Assembly: GCA_028280485.1 (NCBI GenBank)
Contig: JANQLS010000058.1
Span: 1-64,000 of the forward strand
Source of the DNA: Planctomycetota bacterium
Lineage (GTDB): Bacteria > Planctomycetota > UBA8108 > JACQVS01
Direction of reading: 5' to 3'
Length of the DNA stretch: 64,000 nt
Of the stretch, positions 1-9,862 are shown piece by piece. Made by a program: the position numbers and the translations under genes. How positions within the stretch are numbered: position 1 is the first letter of the stretch; each line of letters opens with the position of its first letter. The notes below the pieces were generated by a model. The model did not search any database. It was not told where the DNA came from and was given only the letters and a program-made list of their open reading frames with translations.

Positions 1-2
1 GG

Positions 3-843
3 AAAGAAGCTTATGAAGAAGGTGGAGAAGCCGCTCTTCAGGAACTCACCCGACGCAAACCAAACAGAAGAAACCGAATCGCAGATCATATCGAGGAAGC
101 CGTACTTAAGCTCTCCGAAGACTTTCCTGCCTACGGCCAAACTCGAGTAGCTAATGAGCTCAATAAGCAAGGCATAACGATATCTCCAGGAGGTGTTCGG
201 TGTGTTTTAATGCGGCATAACCTTCATAACTTCAAGCCTTGGGAGAGCCAAAGAAGAGAAGCAAGCTCATGGTGAGATTGAAACCGAACATCCCGGGAAC
301 CTTGGTAGCCAAGATACTTTTTACGTAGGTACACTCAAGGGTGTTGGACGGATTTACCAACAGACTTACGTCGACACGTACTCCAAGGTGGCACATTGCA
401 AGCTCTATCAAATGAAGAGTGCTCTCGTTGCAGCTGATTTGCTCAATGATCACGTGCTTCCATTCTGGGAAGAGATGGGCATGCCTGTACTTCGCATCTT
501 GACGAATCGGGGAACGGAGTACTGTGGGCAGGTTGAAAAGCATGAGTATCAGCTTATGCTTGGGCTTTCAAACATCGACCACACTAAGACGAAAGTAAAG
601 TCACCGCAAACAAACGGTATTTGTGAGCGATTTCGCAAGACAGTCTTAAATGTGTTTTATCAGATTGCGTTTAGAAAGAAGATCTACACTTCAATTGAAG
701 AACTTCAGCTTGATTTAGATAACTGGTTGAAGGTATACAATGAGGAGAGAACGCACTAAGGAAAGATGTGCTGTGGAAGAACTCCAATGCAAACTTTGAT
801 TGATGCTAAACAGGCTGTCGAGGACAAGAAACTCACGGCATAA
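3..843 (+). pseudogene. broken IS481/IS3-like transposase (integrase core)
   Basis: Reading across frames gives a DDE transposase whose left end lies outside the window. Residues TRVANELNKQGITISPGGVR (frame of base 3) form the helix-turn-helix part. Near 237-247 the frame changes with an apparent small deletion, and the integrase core continues as GSQDTFYVGTLKGVGRIYQQ. The usual LTDRGTEYCG motif reads LTNRGTEYCG, so a catalytic Asp is replaced by Asn. A TAA at 757-759 interrupts the typical ERTHQG...GRTPMQT ending, and the reading resumes to a second TAA at 841-843. The frameshift, the lost catalytic residue and the nonsense codon together indicate a dead element. Family assignment is from remembered motif patterns. 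Confidence 0.85.
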
Positions 844-1174
844 ATCGGACAGGCTCACCAGAGCTCTACCGGCTGACTGTCAGATCACATCGTGACCACT
901 ACATGTAAAGACTACGTAGCTTTTGGCTCAATCACCCCAATTTTCATAACTTTCAGATAGTTCAGTACGAAAATTAAACTCTTTAGTGACGAGTATTCTT
1001 CTTAGCCTATAAATTCAATCACAATCGATTGAAAAAGTTCATTCAATTGACTGAATACTAACTGCGCTGCGTTTCCCCAATTGAGTGTAAATTCGGACAT
1101 CAAATAGTCCTTCTATACTTAAAACTTAGTAAATTTATTATAAATGAACTACTCAATTAAAAGATCGTAAAGAC
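844..1174. other. gap after transposase remnant
   Basis: AT-rich non-coding stretch. The first 60 bases (CTGACTGTCAGATCACATCG and following) resemble the end of IS481-type elements, so the right end of the insertion sequence may lie near 880-905, but the left end is outside the window and no inverted repeat can be matched. Nothing else is recognised. Confidence 0.3.
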
Positions 1175-4100
1175 TTAACAACTAGGGAAAGATTCACAGC
1201 TGAGTTCATCCTCAGTTTGATCATTTCCACATTTCCTGAATGGTTCTGCCGGTATTGATTCACCTAAAAACAAATAGACCAACAAACCTATAGGATCAGC
1301 AAGATCAATATCTCCCGAGTCATTTACGTCTAATGCATCCAAACAAGATGGCTGAATACCACCAACGAAAAGATACTCAAGGATGAATATTGAATCTGAA
1401 AGGTTGATCGCAAGATCGCCATTTGCCTCACCTCTTTTAAAGAACGAAATAGCTGTACAGCCATCCGGAATTTGATCATGATTTTCATCAAGATCAATAC
1501 CAAGTTCAATTTCAATTGAATCAGGCAAAGCATCTCTATTGCAATCTGGCCCTTCCAGATCAGCCAACTGAATCAATTTAGCCAGATCTGATTGTTCCAA
1601 GGTTCGATTTCCATCGAAATCGAAGAACTCAAAACATTCTGAACTTGGAGTTTGAGCCGATTGACAATCAATAAACGCTTCAACATCGGACAGATCTACA
1701 AAATCATCTGCATTGAAATCACCTGGGATGCTGTCCACAATGATTCGAATAGGTGAAGAATGAAGCTTACTATCAACCCTAGGAAATAGGAGTGTTTCTC
1801 CACGACCTTGAGCATGAAGCATTCCGTCGTCATCAACAATTACAATTTCATCATTTACAGGGCCAAAGTATAGGTTGAGATCATTAAATGCGACTCGACG
1901 CAATGGACCATCCTCATGATTGTAACGAACTTGAAACGTAAGCCGTTGACTTCCAACCAGATTGGACAAACGAAGTAGCCTCTGGTCGGGGATGAGTTCA
2001 TGAATTGGTTCATCTGTCTCAACAATAAAATCACATGTAGTGAAGAAAATCCCCTGTTTCGTCTCTATAAGCACCAACACCTTACCCGGACCGACATAGT
2101 CTTCAGGAAGCTTGAAAACTATTTCATACGGTGATTCCTCAGCAATGGCGCCCACTCCTGTAGGAAGCATATGAGCCACCATACGTTGAATCTCATACTC
2201 GTCCACGCTCTCTTGTGAGAAGCCAACCCGTACACCCTCCCCGGGTTCAAAACGTTTATCAGTTATCGGTTGGGGAGGAGCTTCCGATTGAATCTCCAAT
2301 TCAAGGCCATCTGGAAATCTATCAAAACTAATATCATCTAGTGGGCATTCCGGCGCTTCTCGGTGTCCTGAAGGAATCCTTGGAAAGTCGGGGGCAAATC
2401 TAGTCCCAACAGAAAGTGATTCATCCAACAGATCAACTGCAATATCCGAACTTTCAGTAGCACCTCTAATAGTAGGCCAGTGCCAACTATCGCCACCAAA
2501 AGTTTTAGAAACAAAAGGCGGCTCCAGCCCTCCGGCTTGGCTTAGGGCGCTAACTACCAGATCATTTTCTCCTTCGAAAAACTCGTTTGGAGTGAATCCG
2601 CAGTAAGTAAAGAAAAGTACGACTGCTTTTTCAAAAAAGTACTCCATATCGAATTCCCAATCTATTCCACCCACCCCCACTATGGCATGAGAGGGTACAG
2701 CTTTAGAATCTAAATGGATTCGTGCAATGGCAGCGCTGTTTGGTAACAAGTCTCTTACTCCTCCTGCAGTAAGATCTCTGCTAGTAATAGCTTGAGCAAG
2801 TTCGCCTCGGGTTTTTAGGGTATTGTCGTGGCGAATCAGGATGTTTGATATTTCAGAGCCAAAATGTGGGGTATTAAGCGTAATAAGTTTATGCAGATAG
2901 CCCTGTCCATAATTGGCCCACTCTGCCAAATAGTTTTTATCAGCTGTCAGCTGACGCAAGAGAAGCCCACCCATACTATGCCCAATGGCATCAATTCGTG
3001 TAACCGCAACACCTCGATCACGCATGGTATTAAGAGTACTGCGAACAGCATGCATTGTTGCCCTGTGATTATTGCTAAAAGAATCTTCGTTTGTAGAAGC
3101 GTAATCGCCCGTGAATACAAAGAAGCGAGGGTCCTCTAGAATGGGCCATTTCCAACTCGTAAAGAAGTCAGAAATTCCATGCAAGAGTAAGACTGGCGGA
3201 CGATGCAAAGCAAGATTTTTGCGAAGGAGTCGTTCACCGACTTGAACTCGAACTTGCAATGTTCGAGGAGAATGCTTGCCTAGCTGCCGATGGGCCGCCG
3301 CACCAACAAAGTCAATTGGTGCCTTCAGAATGGCGAACGCCACAAACTTTTCTTTATCATTAATGGAAACTTGATGAATCTGCTCGGACGGGATAACTAA
3401 CTCGGTTACCCCTGGCGTACTCTCATGAAGATTCAGAATCTCCCCGGCGAACGCGACAAGGCTTTCATCCATACTTGGATCACAAACCCTAACGGTAACC
3501 GGAGTTTCCTTTGAAGGGATGTCGATCACTTTAATTAATAAGCGAGTTGCTCCATCAGCTGCTATAGCCAATCGCTCTTCACCGTATTCAGCAAGAAACT
3601 CCACTTGCTCTGCGGAATCAGGTCCCTTCGGATCTTCTAGTGAGGCCCAAACAACAGGTTCTAACTCAACAACCCCTAGGTGAGTGTCGAACTCTGTCTG
3701 GCCTGCTGATATCGAATACTCCAACTCGCCATACCCCCAATGACTCCCAGGAGAAGCACCTGGAGTATCCTCGACAGTTACTGAAGTAACCAGAGAAGTC
3801 TGTGATACTGAGATATACTGGTGAAGAGGATACTTTAGAACGCGCTTTCTTTGCCATATAGCACCAATACCCCGACGATCTCTTATCGAGGACGAGTAAC
3901 GATCAAATCCAAAATTGGGGGGACACCCTCTTCCCGAAATGACTCCCGCACCAGGAATATTATTCGTTGCATTAGCGATAAGAAACGCACGCCGTGTTTC
4001 TTCATCTGGCAGATCAAAGCAAAAACTCCCACCTATCCCAGCGTCGCTACGAAAATCTTCCTTTCGAACAGTATATTCCTGCGCCGAAGGGGTATCTTCT

Positions 4101-4495
4101 CGTACCAGTGTCTCTACAGAAATTGTTGAGCTTATACCGACAAAGTCATCAGCGCCAAATGTAGAGGTATCCAAAGCCGCATACATTTCACAAGAGAATG
4201 TCTGGCGTTCCGCAGTAAACTTGATATCTGTGTACCAGTCTTCCGACACAAATACACGAAAAATGGAATCGGAAGAGGCAATCCAAGTTTCACTGACAAC
4301 ACGGTTTTCACCAGGTCTTGTGGGATCAAACTTCCCCTCATGAACTTGAAGGTGAACCTGAAAAATTACCTCTGGAGCATCTTGATCAGGATCAAAGGGC
4401 GGACACTGTGCCTTTATTTCATGATGACAAAGAAACAAAGCAATCCAAAGAAAGAGCAAAGCTTTGAAATACATTGTTTGAAAAATACAATTCAT
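1175..4495 (-). CDS. secreted alpha/beta-hydrolase (lipase-like) with dockerin-type tail
   Basis: This 1106-residue exported protein has an N-terminal signal peptide (hydrophobic FKALLFLWIALFL, cleavage likely after IKA). A lipase-like alpha/beta-hydrolase core starts near residue 430 with VLLLHGISDFFTSW. The nucleophile elbow GHSMGG is near residue 503, and plausible triad partners are the Asp in ENDLVV (about 645) and the His in DSWHWPT (about 670). The roughly 400 residues before the core look like an extracellular beta-rich region that I do not recognise. Two calcium-binding EF-hand pairs follow: GDFNADDFVDLSDVEAF near 923 and RGEANGDLAINLSDS near 1020, ending in the YLFLGE...C...C signature shared with two other proteins here. 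The substrate is unknown; ester or lipid hydrolysis at the cell surface is inferred. Confidence 0.8.
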   Translation of the reverse strand: MNCIFQTMYFKALLFLWIALFLCHHEIKAQCPPFDPDQDAPEVIFQVHLQVHEGKFDPTRPGENRVVSETWIASSDSIFRVFVSEDWYTDIKFTAERQTFSCEMYAALDTSTFGADDFVGISSTISVETLVREDTPSAQEYTVRKEDFRSDAGIGGSFCFDLPDEETRRAFLIANATNNIPGAGVISGRGCPPNFGFDRYSSSIRDRRGIGAIWQRKRVLKYPLHQYISVSQTSLVTSVTVEDTPGASPGSHWGYGELEYSISAGQTEFDTHLGVVELEPVVWASLEDPKGPDSAEQVEFLAEYGEERLAIAADGATRLLIKVIDIPSKETPVTVRVCDPSMDESLVAFAGEILNLHESTPGVTELVIPSEQIHQVSINDKEKFVAFAILKAPIDFVGAAAHRQLGKHSPRTLQVRVQVGERLLRKNLALHRPPVLLLHGISDFFTSWKWPILEDPRFFVFTGDYASTNEDSFSNNHRATMHAVRSTLNTMRDRGVAVTRIDAIGHSMGGLLLRQLTADKNYLAEWANYGQGYLHKLITLNTPHFGSEISNILIRHDNTLKTRGELAQAITSRDLTAGGVRDLLPNSAAIARIHLDSKAVPSHAIVGVGGIDWEFDMEYFFEKAVVLFFTYCGFTPNEFFEGENDLVVSALSQAGGLEPPFVSKTFGGDSWHWPTIRGATESSDIAVDLLDESLSVGTRFAPDFPRIPSGHREAPECPLDDISFDRFPDGLELEIQSEAPPQPITDKRFEPGEGVRVGFSQESVDEYEIQRMVAHMLPTGVGAIAEESPYEIVFKLPEDYVGPGKVLVLIETKQGIFFTTCDFIVETDEPIHELIPDQRLLRLSNLVGSQRLTFQVRYNHEDGPLRRVAFNDLNLYFGPVNDEIVIVDDDGMLHAQGRGETLLFPRVDSKLHSSPIRIIVDSIPGDFNADDFVDLSDVEAFIDCQSAQTPSSECFEFFDFDGNRTLEQSDLAKLIQLADLEGPDCNRDALPDSIEIELGIDLDENHDQIPDGCTAISFFKRGEANGDLAINLSDSIFILEYLFVGGIQPSCLDALDVNDSGDIDLADPIGLLVYLFLGESIPAEPFRKCGNDQTEDELSCESFPSC

Positions 4496-4745
4496 TTAAA
4501 TCCCTTTGTGAAGATCATTTTCATTGCATTCTATTAGACATTAATAGATATAATTTACTCAGCTCAAAGCAATTCATTTTCAAGTTTTCAGCAGGTTAAA
4601 ATAGTCCTTCCAATCTACAGCGAAACTTCAAATTACAAATGACAACTTTAATAAGTCGAGACTCAAATTAAAGGTGCAATTATGATTGGAGATAAGTATT
4701 CATGTGATAAATATAGATTAAAGATACAGCCCAGATAAAACTCCA

Positions 4746-5960
4746 TCATCTTCCTAAATTTCTTAGCATTCGAATTGCCCCTTCATGCCCTTGATCAGCG
4801 GCTTTTCGATATAGCTCTTTAGCAATACTAATATTTCTATTAACACCCAAACCATTTTTATAACAATCGCCTAAGTTTGCTTGCGCAACTCGATTCCCTT
4901 GATCTGCCCCAGCACGAAACAAAGCAATGGCTTTATCCACATTTCGTGCTACTCCGATTCCATTCAGATAACAATATCCCAAATTCGCCTGGCCAGCGGC
5001 AGCGTTTTGATTAGCCGCCATACGAAAGAATTTAACTGCCTTTTGCGAAGATTTTTTAACGCCGATACCGTCGAGGTAACAATAACCCAGACTTACTTGG
5101 CCATCTGAGTGGCCTTGATCAGCAGCCATTCTATATTGCTCAATCGCCTTTTTCAGATCCTTAACAACTCCAATTCCATCCAGATAGCAATTCCCAAGGT
5201 TAACTTGTGCGCCAGCATTGCCTTGTTCTGCCGCCAATCGAAACAGTTTTACAGCTTCGTTTACATCTTTCTTAACACCAACACCGTTCTTGTAACAAAA
5301 GCCAAGCGAATACTGACCGAAAGGATTCCCTTTGTTCGCAGCCCATTTATATAGTTCTACTGCCTTAGTTAAATTTTTTCTTACGCCTAAGCCAACTCTG
5401 TAACAATAGCCCAAATATACCTTTCCCTGAGCATTTCCTTTTTGCGAGGAAGAACGAAACAGATCAACCGCTTTTTTGAGATCTTTCTTTACCCCAAGCC
5501 CAACTCGATATCGATACCCCAATTGCGCCTCAGCATAAGCATTGCCATCGTTAGCTGCTTGTCTATATCGTACAATTGCTTGTACAAGATTTTTATTAAC
5601 ACCAATGCCTTTTTCAAGACATCTCGCCTCAGCTAACATTGCAAGAACCAAACCGCTCTCCGCGGCGTTATGGAACAAATTCGCTGCCTCCGAATGGTCC
5701 TTCTGAACACCAAGCCCAAGTTGATAACACCAACCAAGAAGATAATCGGCTCCCGGAATCCCTTGTTCTGAACCCTTTTTCCATGCAGATAAATGAGATT
5801 CAAACTTACTTAAAATGAAAGATTTTGGACCAACAGTGTCGACTGCTGATAATACTTCCTTCATATCACTCTCAATTAACTCTGGTGAGTATGTAACAGA
5901 GGAAGGAGAGCAACTCGGCAGGAATGTTATTATAGATAGGATAACAGTAATAATTCTCAT
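4746..5960 (-). CDS. Sel1-repeat lipoprotein
   Basis: Lipoprotein signal peptide with lipobox LPSC at about residues 14-17, then a short spacer and nine complete 36-residue Sel1/TPR-like repeats (pattern LGYCYxxGIGVxKDxxKAVxLFRxAADQG) plus a final partial repeat. Such solenoids serve as protein-protein interaction scaffolds; the partner cannot be read from the sequence. It lies upstream of nothing obviously related, and the small membrane protein gene at 5984-6358 sits just before it in the same direction, 23 bases away, so the two may be co-transcribed. The lipobox predicts membrane anchoring. Confidence 0.85.
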   Translation of the reverse strand: MRIITVILSIITFLPSCSPSSVTYSPELIESDMKEVLSAVDTVGPKSFILSKFESHLSAWKKGSEQGIPGADYLLGWCYQLGLGVQKDHSEAANLFHNAAESGLVLAMLAEARCLEKGIGVNKNLVQAIVRYRQAANDGNAYAEAQLGYRYRVGLGVKKDLKKAVDLFRSSSQKGNAQGKVYLGYCYRVGLGVRKNLTKAVELYKWAANKGNPFGQYSLGFCYKNGVGVKKDVNEAVKLFRLAAEQGNAGAQVNLGNCYLDGIGVVKDLKKAIEQYRMAADQGHSDGQVSLGYCYLDGIGVKKSSQKAVKFFRMAANQNAAAGQANLGYCYLNGIGVARNVDKAIALFRAGADQGNRVAQANLGDCYKNGLGVNRNISIAKELYRKAADQGHEGAIRMLRNLGR

Positions 5961-5983
5961 GAGGATTCTCTAATATACGTAGA

Positions 5984-6358
5984 TCACTTATGGGATTGAG
6001 TTCTAATCAGGAAAAAAATAGACGCACCCAAAGCGAAGAGGCTACCGAAAATTACTCCATTGGCAATTGACAAGATAATAGTGTATTTCTCTTCGTCAGC
6101 CATGGAGTGGGTTGTGCTCCCTGATTTACTGAGCACTTCATCCAAAGCTTCTTTCATTACTTTAAGGTCACTATCCGTAAATTGACGTTTTTGTTGAGAG
6201 TCTCGCGACCAATCGTCAATATCGTTAGAATAATACTCTTCTGTTTCTGGGACACAACTTCGAATCGAGAATCCGACAAGAAGTGAAAGAAAAGATATTA
6301 CAGTTAAATTCACTAACTTTTGTTTCTTAGAATTATCACTTTTCTTTCTCAAGGCCAT
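5984..6358 (-). CDS. small two-helix membrane protein, unknown function
   Basis: About 124 residues. A lysine-rich start (MALRKKSDNSKKQK) precedes one hydrophobic helix (VISFLSLLVGFSI). A soluble acidic segment of about 70 residues follows, then a second helix near the C terminus (IANGVIFGSLFALGASIFFL). The ATG at 6358 has AAGGAG directly abutting it, an awkward spacing; an upstream TTG at 6382 would add eight residues. I do not recognise the family. It may be translated together with the Sel1 lipoprotein that follows 23 bases later. Confidence 0.5.
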   Translation of the reverse strand: MALRKKSDNSKKQKLVNLTVISFLSLLVGFSIRSCVPETEEYYSNDIDDWSRDSQQKRQFTDSDLKVMKEALDEVLSKSGSTTHSMADEEKYTIILSIANGVIFGSLFALGASIFFLIRTQSHK

Positions 6359-6654
6359 CTCCTTATTCTTGATTGGTATCAAATGTAGTAAGTATGGATG
6401 TAACAGGAATCTTAACGCTACGATCTCGTATCACAAAATCAAATCAGTTGAAATAGTGAACGGAGCCCTCCATTGATAGACTTTTCTCTCTTCCTAATCT
6501 TCCTATTAGAGCTATCTGTTAGGAAAATAAGACCGAATATGAAAGGAATCGTGGCCTAAATTAAAGAACTACAATTTTGCACATTGAGTCTCAGCAATTG
6601 AAATCAGGATGTCTAAAATTGATGCTTTATTCAGAAATCTACTTAGGCCTGTTT

Positions 6655-7947
6655 CTAATTTATTTTTAAATCAGGAACCATATTAATCTGCTTCCTCAAA
6701 TCCTCCGCCGACTTGTGCCTCAAATACCTCGTATCCGAGGCCCTCATCGAATCCCCTTTTAAGATTTTAGCAGTAGTGAAACTCGTTGAATCATCGATCC
6801 AAGCACAGGCTGAATGCCTGAGGTCATGGATTCGAAAGTTTCTTGGGTTTAACTTGTCGGCGAGTTCACCGGTAAATATTGAATCCTCCCACTTTTTAGA
6901 TTTAGTTGCGAGTCCGGCTCGGACCATTACTGATCTAAAGCTTTTTCGAATATCGCGCACGGGAGGAACAATTGTTTCACTTGGAGAAGGGATACCTCCA
7001 ATCGCTTTTACTCGCTCCTTCAAGACAGACCATAGTTCATCATGCATAGGAACATTTAAAGGAATACGATTCTTCATTAACTCTCGAGGAATATGGATCA
7101 TCCCTTTGTCAATATCGACATGCCCCCACAATAATCCTGGCTTATGCTCGGTGGGTAAAATATTGCCCATTCGTAACCCGGTACGGAGCGAAATAAATAT
7201 AAATAAAAATAGGGAGTCTGGTGGGGTAACTTCTGTTTCTTTAGCACCTTTCACATCGGGCCTGAAGCTGGTCACGTATTTTGCCTGACAAGCCGCTATT
7301 AATTTCCTGCCCTCCTTAATTGTTAGCGCCTGCCCAACTTCACTTCCGGCATTGAGTTCGTCCCGCCATTTTTTTTGAATCCTAATCCTTGATGCTGGGT
7401 TGTGCTCGACAACACCCAAATCAATTGCGAATTCGAAGATGCGCTTCAGCAAGCCAAGATGTTTGATTTTGGTCCTTCCTGTTCGCCCCCTCCAATGAAT
7501 GCTAAATAAGTCCATTAGAATTCCAAAAGTGATTTCTCGTACCTTTGTTTGGGGCCCTAATAATTTTTTGTAATGCTCCACATCGCGAGTATAGGTTTGT
7601 AGTGTATTAGGAGCAACCTCTAGCGTTACAATCCATTTATCTAGAATATCTCCAAAAGTAATTTCCTTTAAAGATCTGGAAACTTGTGAATCACTTCTGC
7701 CTGCTTCGAAATCCAAAGTATCGTTCGCAGCAAGCTCATGTACTTCTCTTCTTGCTGCAGTAACTCCATTACCTTTAGTTCGAGTAACCAGAGTTTGAAG
7801 GGTTAGCTGAGACACTTTTCCCGTTAACTTATTTCGACGATTGCATACCCATTTATTCTTTTTAATGAATGGCTTTCGAAACACATAGTGAGCAGACTCT
7901 ACGGACCAGTTTTCCGTGTTTTTCTTTGGTCCTCTTTTTGACATCAT
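6655..7947 (-). CDS. tyrosine recombinase / phage-type integrase
   Basis: A 430-residue site-specific recombinase. The middle part (TLQTYTRDVEHYKKLLG region) is the SAM-like core-binding domain, and the C-terminal half is the catalytic domain with the first Arg in SLRTGLRMGN, the HxxR box as HDLRHSACAW and the nucleophile Tyr in ASDTRYLRHKS. The position normally occupied by His in the LGHSS-like box reads LKGDS, so an Asp stands there. Its start faces a tRNA-Lys 3' fragment 140 bases away, the usual arrangement at the end of an integrated island, so it most likely catalysed insertion of the segment to its left. Whether it is still active is open because of the altered box. Confidence 0.9.
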   Translation of the reverse strand: MMSKRGPKKNTENWSVESAHYVFRKPFIKKNKWVCNRRNKLTGKVSQLTLQTLVTRTKGNGVTAARREVHELAANDTLDFEAGRSDSQVSRSLKEITFGDILDKWIVTLEVAPNTLQTYTRDVEHYKKLLGPQTKVREITFGILMDLFSIHWRGRTGRTKIKHLGLLKRIFEFAIDLGVVEHNPASRIRIQKKWRDELNAGSEVGQALTIKEGRKLIAACQAKYVTSFRPDVKGAKETEVTPPDSLFLFIFISLRTGLRMGNILPTEHKPGLLWGHVDIDKGMIHIPRELMKNRIPLNVPMHDELWSVLKERVKAIGGIPSPSETIVPPVRDIRKSFRSVMVRAGLATKSKKWEDSIFTGELADKLNPRNFRIHDLRHSACAWIDDSTSFTTAKILKGDSMRASDTRYLRHKSAEDLRKQINMVPDLKIN

Positions 7948-8085
7948 TAAACTCCAACGTATGCACAGCGATCAAAAAATCCGCTTGGTCAAACATAGGT
8001 CAAACTTGTGTGTCATTTAGTGTCATTCATATTCACTATAAATACCATAAAATAATGTAACTTAGTTTTTAACGGGCTCTAAAAT

Positions 8086-8135
8086 GAGGATTCTTAATCT
8101 GCGGGTCGCAGGTTCAAATCCTGCTGGGCGTACCA
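8086..8135 (+). tRNA. displaced 3' fragment of tRNA-Lys(CTT), likely att site
   Basis: The sequence holds a recognisable anticodon loop (TTCTTAA, anticodon CTT), a variable region, a perfect T arm (GCAGG-TTCAAAT-CCTGC) and a 3' acceptor strand TGGGCGT-A-CCA. The matching 5' acceptor strand (ACGCCCA) and D arm are absent upstream, and the anticodon stem is already mismatched (GAGGA against TCTGC). This is therefore a 3' fragment, not a functional tRNA. It is followed by an intact rho-independent terminator and preceded by a divergent integrase gene, as expected for the attR side of an element integrated in a tRNA 3' end. The restored full tRNA-Lys should lie at the other end, outside this window. 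Confidence 0.75.
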
Positions 8136-8143
8136 GGTTATTT

Positions 8144-8174
8144 GGCTTATCAGTTTTGCTGATAAGCCTTTTTT
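8144..8174 (+). terminator. rho-independent terminator of the ancestral tRNA-Lys
   Basis: Perfect 10-bp stem GGCTTATCAG / CTGATAAGCC with a 5-base loop, followed by TTTTTT. It lies nine bases after the CCA of the tRNA fragment, so it is best read as the original tRNA terminator left in the chromosome. Confidence 0.85.
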
Positions 8175-8301
8175 AATGGTCTAAGGAGTTAAAATTGTTT
8201 TTTGGGTCAAGACTTCCCTGAAATTTCTATGCCGGTATTCTCTGAGCGCTTAAAGTGATGGAGATCCAATCTTTTATACTTTTGGGAGAGAGGCAAAACG
8301 G

Positions 8302-9528
8302 ATGCTATCCAAAACTTCGCGATACAGCTTTCTGAATCTCATACTTATCGTTGTCGCTTTTTCAATCAGTGGTATTTCGACCAACGCCGACGAACTCTAC
8401 TGGGTGGGCATCCCCGACGATGAAGATGATAGTGCTCGGGGGATTTATACTATGAGCTTAGATGGTGAAGGCGAGATGGAGAAGATCCTTTCGCTGGAGG
8501 AACGCGTGCGAGACTTCACCGTCGATAGCGATCACGTTACGAAAAGGAAGATGTATTGGGTAGTTCGAGGTCCGTCGAGTCTGTCTAGTGAAATCTGGAC
8601 GGCGAATTTAGATGGATCGGATCAGCAACTTATTTTTGAAGCTAATCTTTACATCGGTTCACTTGCCATCGACAGTCGCCTAAATCATTTTTACCTTGGA
8701 ACAAATGAAGGCGTCCTACGACTTGAACTCGACCAACTTAAATTAGTCACTCTTGATGACGGGCTCTTAATCAGTGATATCGAACTCGACATCGACCAAA
8801 AGAGACTCTTCATGATCGGCCCTTCACCCTTTCGTGAACCGGGTCGATACCGCCCCCCAACTCTATGGACTTCCGACACGGCCTTTGAAGATGCAGAAGC
8901 TCTTATTGAATTAGGATCCTTAACGGGCGATATCAGTCTTTCAGTTGATCCTCGGCAACAAAAAATTTATTGGGCTGCGGTCGACTACACCGATTGCTCC
9001 TGGGTCGAACGCATTCAACGATCGAATTACGACTTGACTGATAGTGAGCTCGTTTTTTGCGGAGGGCCCACCCTCGATGATTTTCCTTCTCGGATTTCAT
9101 TCAGTCCGAACACTCAAGAGGTTATTTGGCACAATACGGAAGTCCGTCCGACATTTTCGGTGAGCTTAGAGAATAAAAACAACACTGAGCTCTTCAAGGT
9201 AGAAACCTTAGACGCCCTTTTAGTCGTTCCAACAACTGACAAAAAAAACTTCATCCGAGGGGATGTGAATTTAGACAAGAAGGTGGAGATGGCGGATGCC
9301 ATCAATATTCTTCAATACCTATTCTTAGGCGAGAATCATCCTCAGTGTTTGGCTGCAGCCGATGTTGACTTGAGTAAAGTTGTCGATATTAGCGATACCG
9401 TGAATTTACTCAGCCATCTGTTTTTAGGCGGACCAGATATTCCTGCGCCCTATCCAGATTGTGGGTTGTCACCTTTTGAGAGTGATAAGGAGCTGGGTTG
9501 TAAGGTTTTCTTTGAGAGTTGCGATTAA
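8302..9528 (+). CDS. secreted YWTD-like beta-propeller protein with dockerin tail
   Basis: 408 residues with a signal peptide (hydrophobic LNLILIVVAFSISGIS). Residues about 30-310 contain repeated segments such as LYWVGIP, GIYTMSLDG, IWTANLDGSDQQLI and KIYWAAVD, typical of low-density-lipoprotein-receptor YWTD or similar beta-propeller blades. From about 317 a dockerin-like EF-hand pair begins (RGDVNLDKKVEMADAINIL, then ADVDLSKVVDISDTVNLL), each followed by a YLFLG/HLFLGG helix, and the protein ends in a cysteine-rich tail. A GGAGAG ribosome site sits before the ATG. The ligand is unknown. It is the first chromosomal gene after the putative island boundary. Confidence 0.8.
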   Translation: MLSKTSRYSFLNLILIVVAFSISGISTNADELYWVGIPDDEDDSARGIYTMSLDGEGEMEKILSLEERVRDFTVDSDHVTKRKMYWVVRGPSSLSSEIWTANLDGSDQQLIFEANLYIGSLAIDSRLNHFYLGTNEGVLRLELDQLKLVTLDDGLLISDIELDIDQKRLFMIGPSPFREPGRYRPPTLWTSDTAFEDAEALIELGSLTGDISLSVDPRQQKIYWAAVDYTDCSWVERIQRSNYDLTDSELVFCGGPTLDDFPSRISFSPNTQEVIWHNTEVRPTFSVSLENKNNTELFKVETLDALLVVPTTDKKNFIRGDVNLDKKVEMADAINILQYLFLGENHPQCLAAADVDLSKVVDISDTVNLLSHLFLGGPDIPAPYPDCGLSPFESDKELGCKVFFESCD

Positions 9529-9560
9529 AGTTGAATCAATAAACCTAAAGATTAAAAACG

Positions 9561-9597
9561 AAAAGCCCAGGCGATTAACAATCGACCTGGGCTTTTT
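9561..9597. terminator. terminator after the YWTD-dockerin gene
   Basis: AAAAGCCCAGG pairs with CCTGGGCTTTTT around a 14-base loop that can itself pair (CGATT/AATCG). T-rich on the plus side and A-rich on the minus side, so it could act in both directions. Confidence 0.8.
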
Positions 9598-9716
9598 CTG
9601 AAACGGACTCTTAAGGATTATATTTGTTGCCAATCTCGCCTGCAGAGACTAGCCTTGTGCCTGCCCTTTTTCAGGGTTGATGCACATTTTTAACAATACT
9701 CACGTGTGCCAAGGAA

Positions 9717-9784
9717 GCGGGCGCCCGCAAGAGACGCCCCTCCAGAGATGTTTACCTTTGTAGGGGCAGGGCTCGTCCCTGCCC
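9717..9784. repeat. short GC-rich palindromes in the intergenic gap
   Basis: A perfect 12-bp palindrome GCGGGCGCCCGC (9717-9728) is followed by a hairpin GGGCAGGG-ctcgt-CCCTGCCC (9764-9784). Both look like REP-type intergenic palindromes rather than gene parts. Confidence 0.5.
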
Positions 9785-9862
9785 AATTCCTTGACAAACC
9801 GAATTAATTTAACTGATTCTCGTAGGCTCGGGAAGCCCCCACAGCTTATTCCCCATTGGAGT

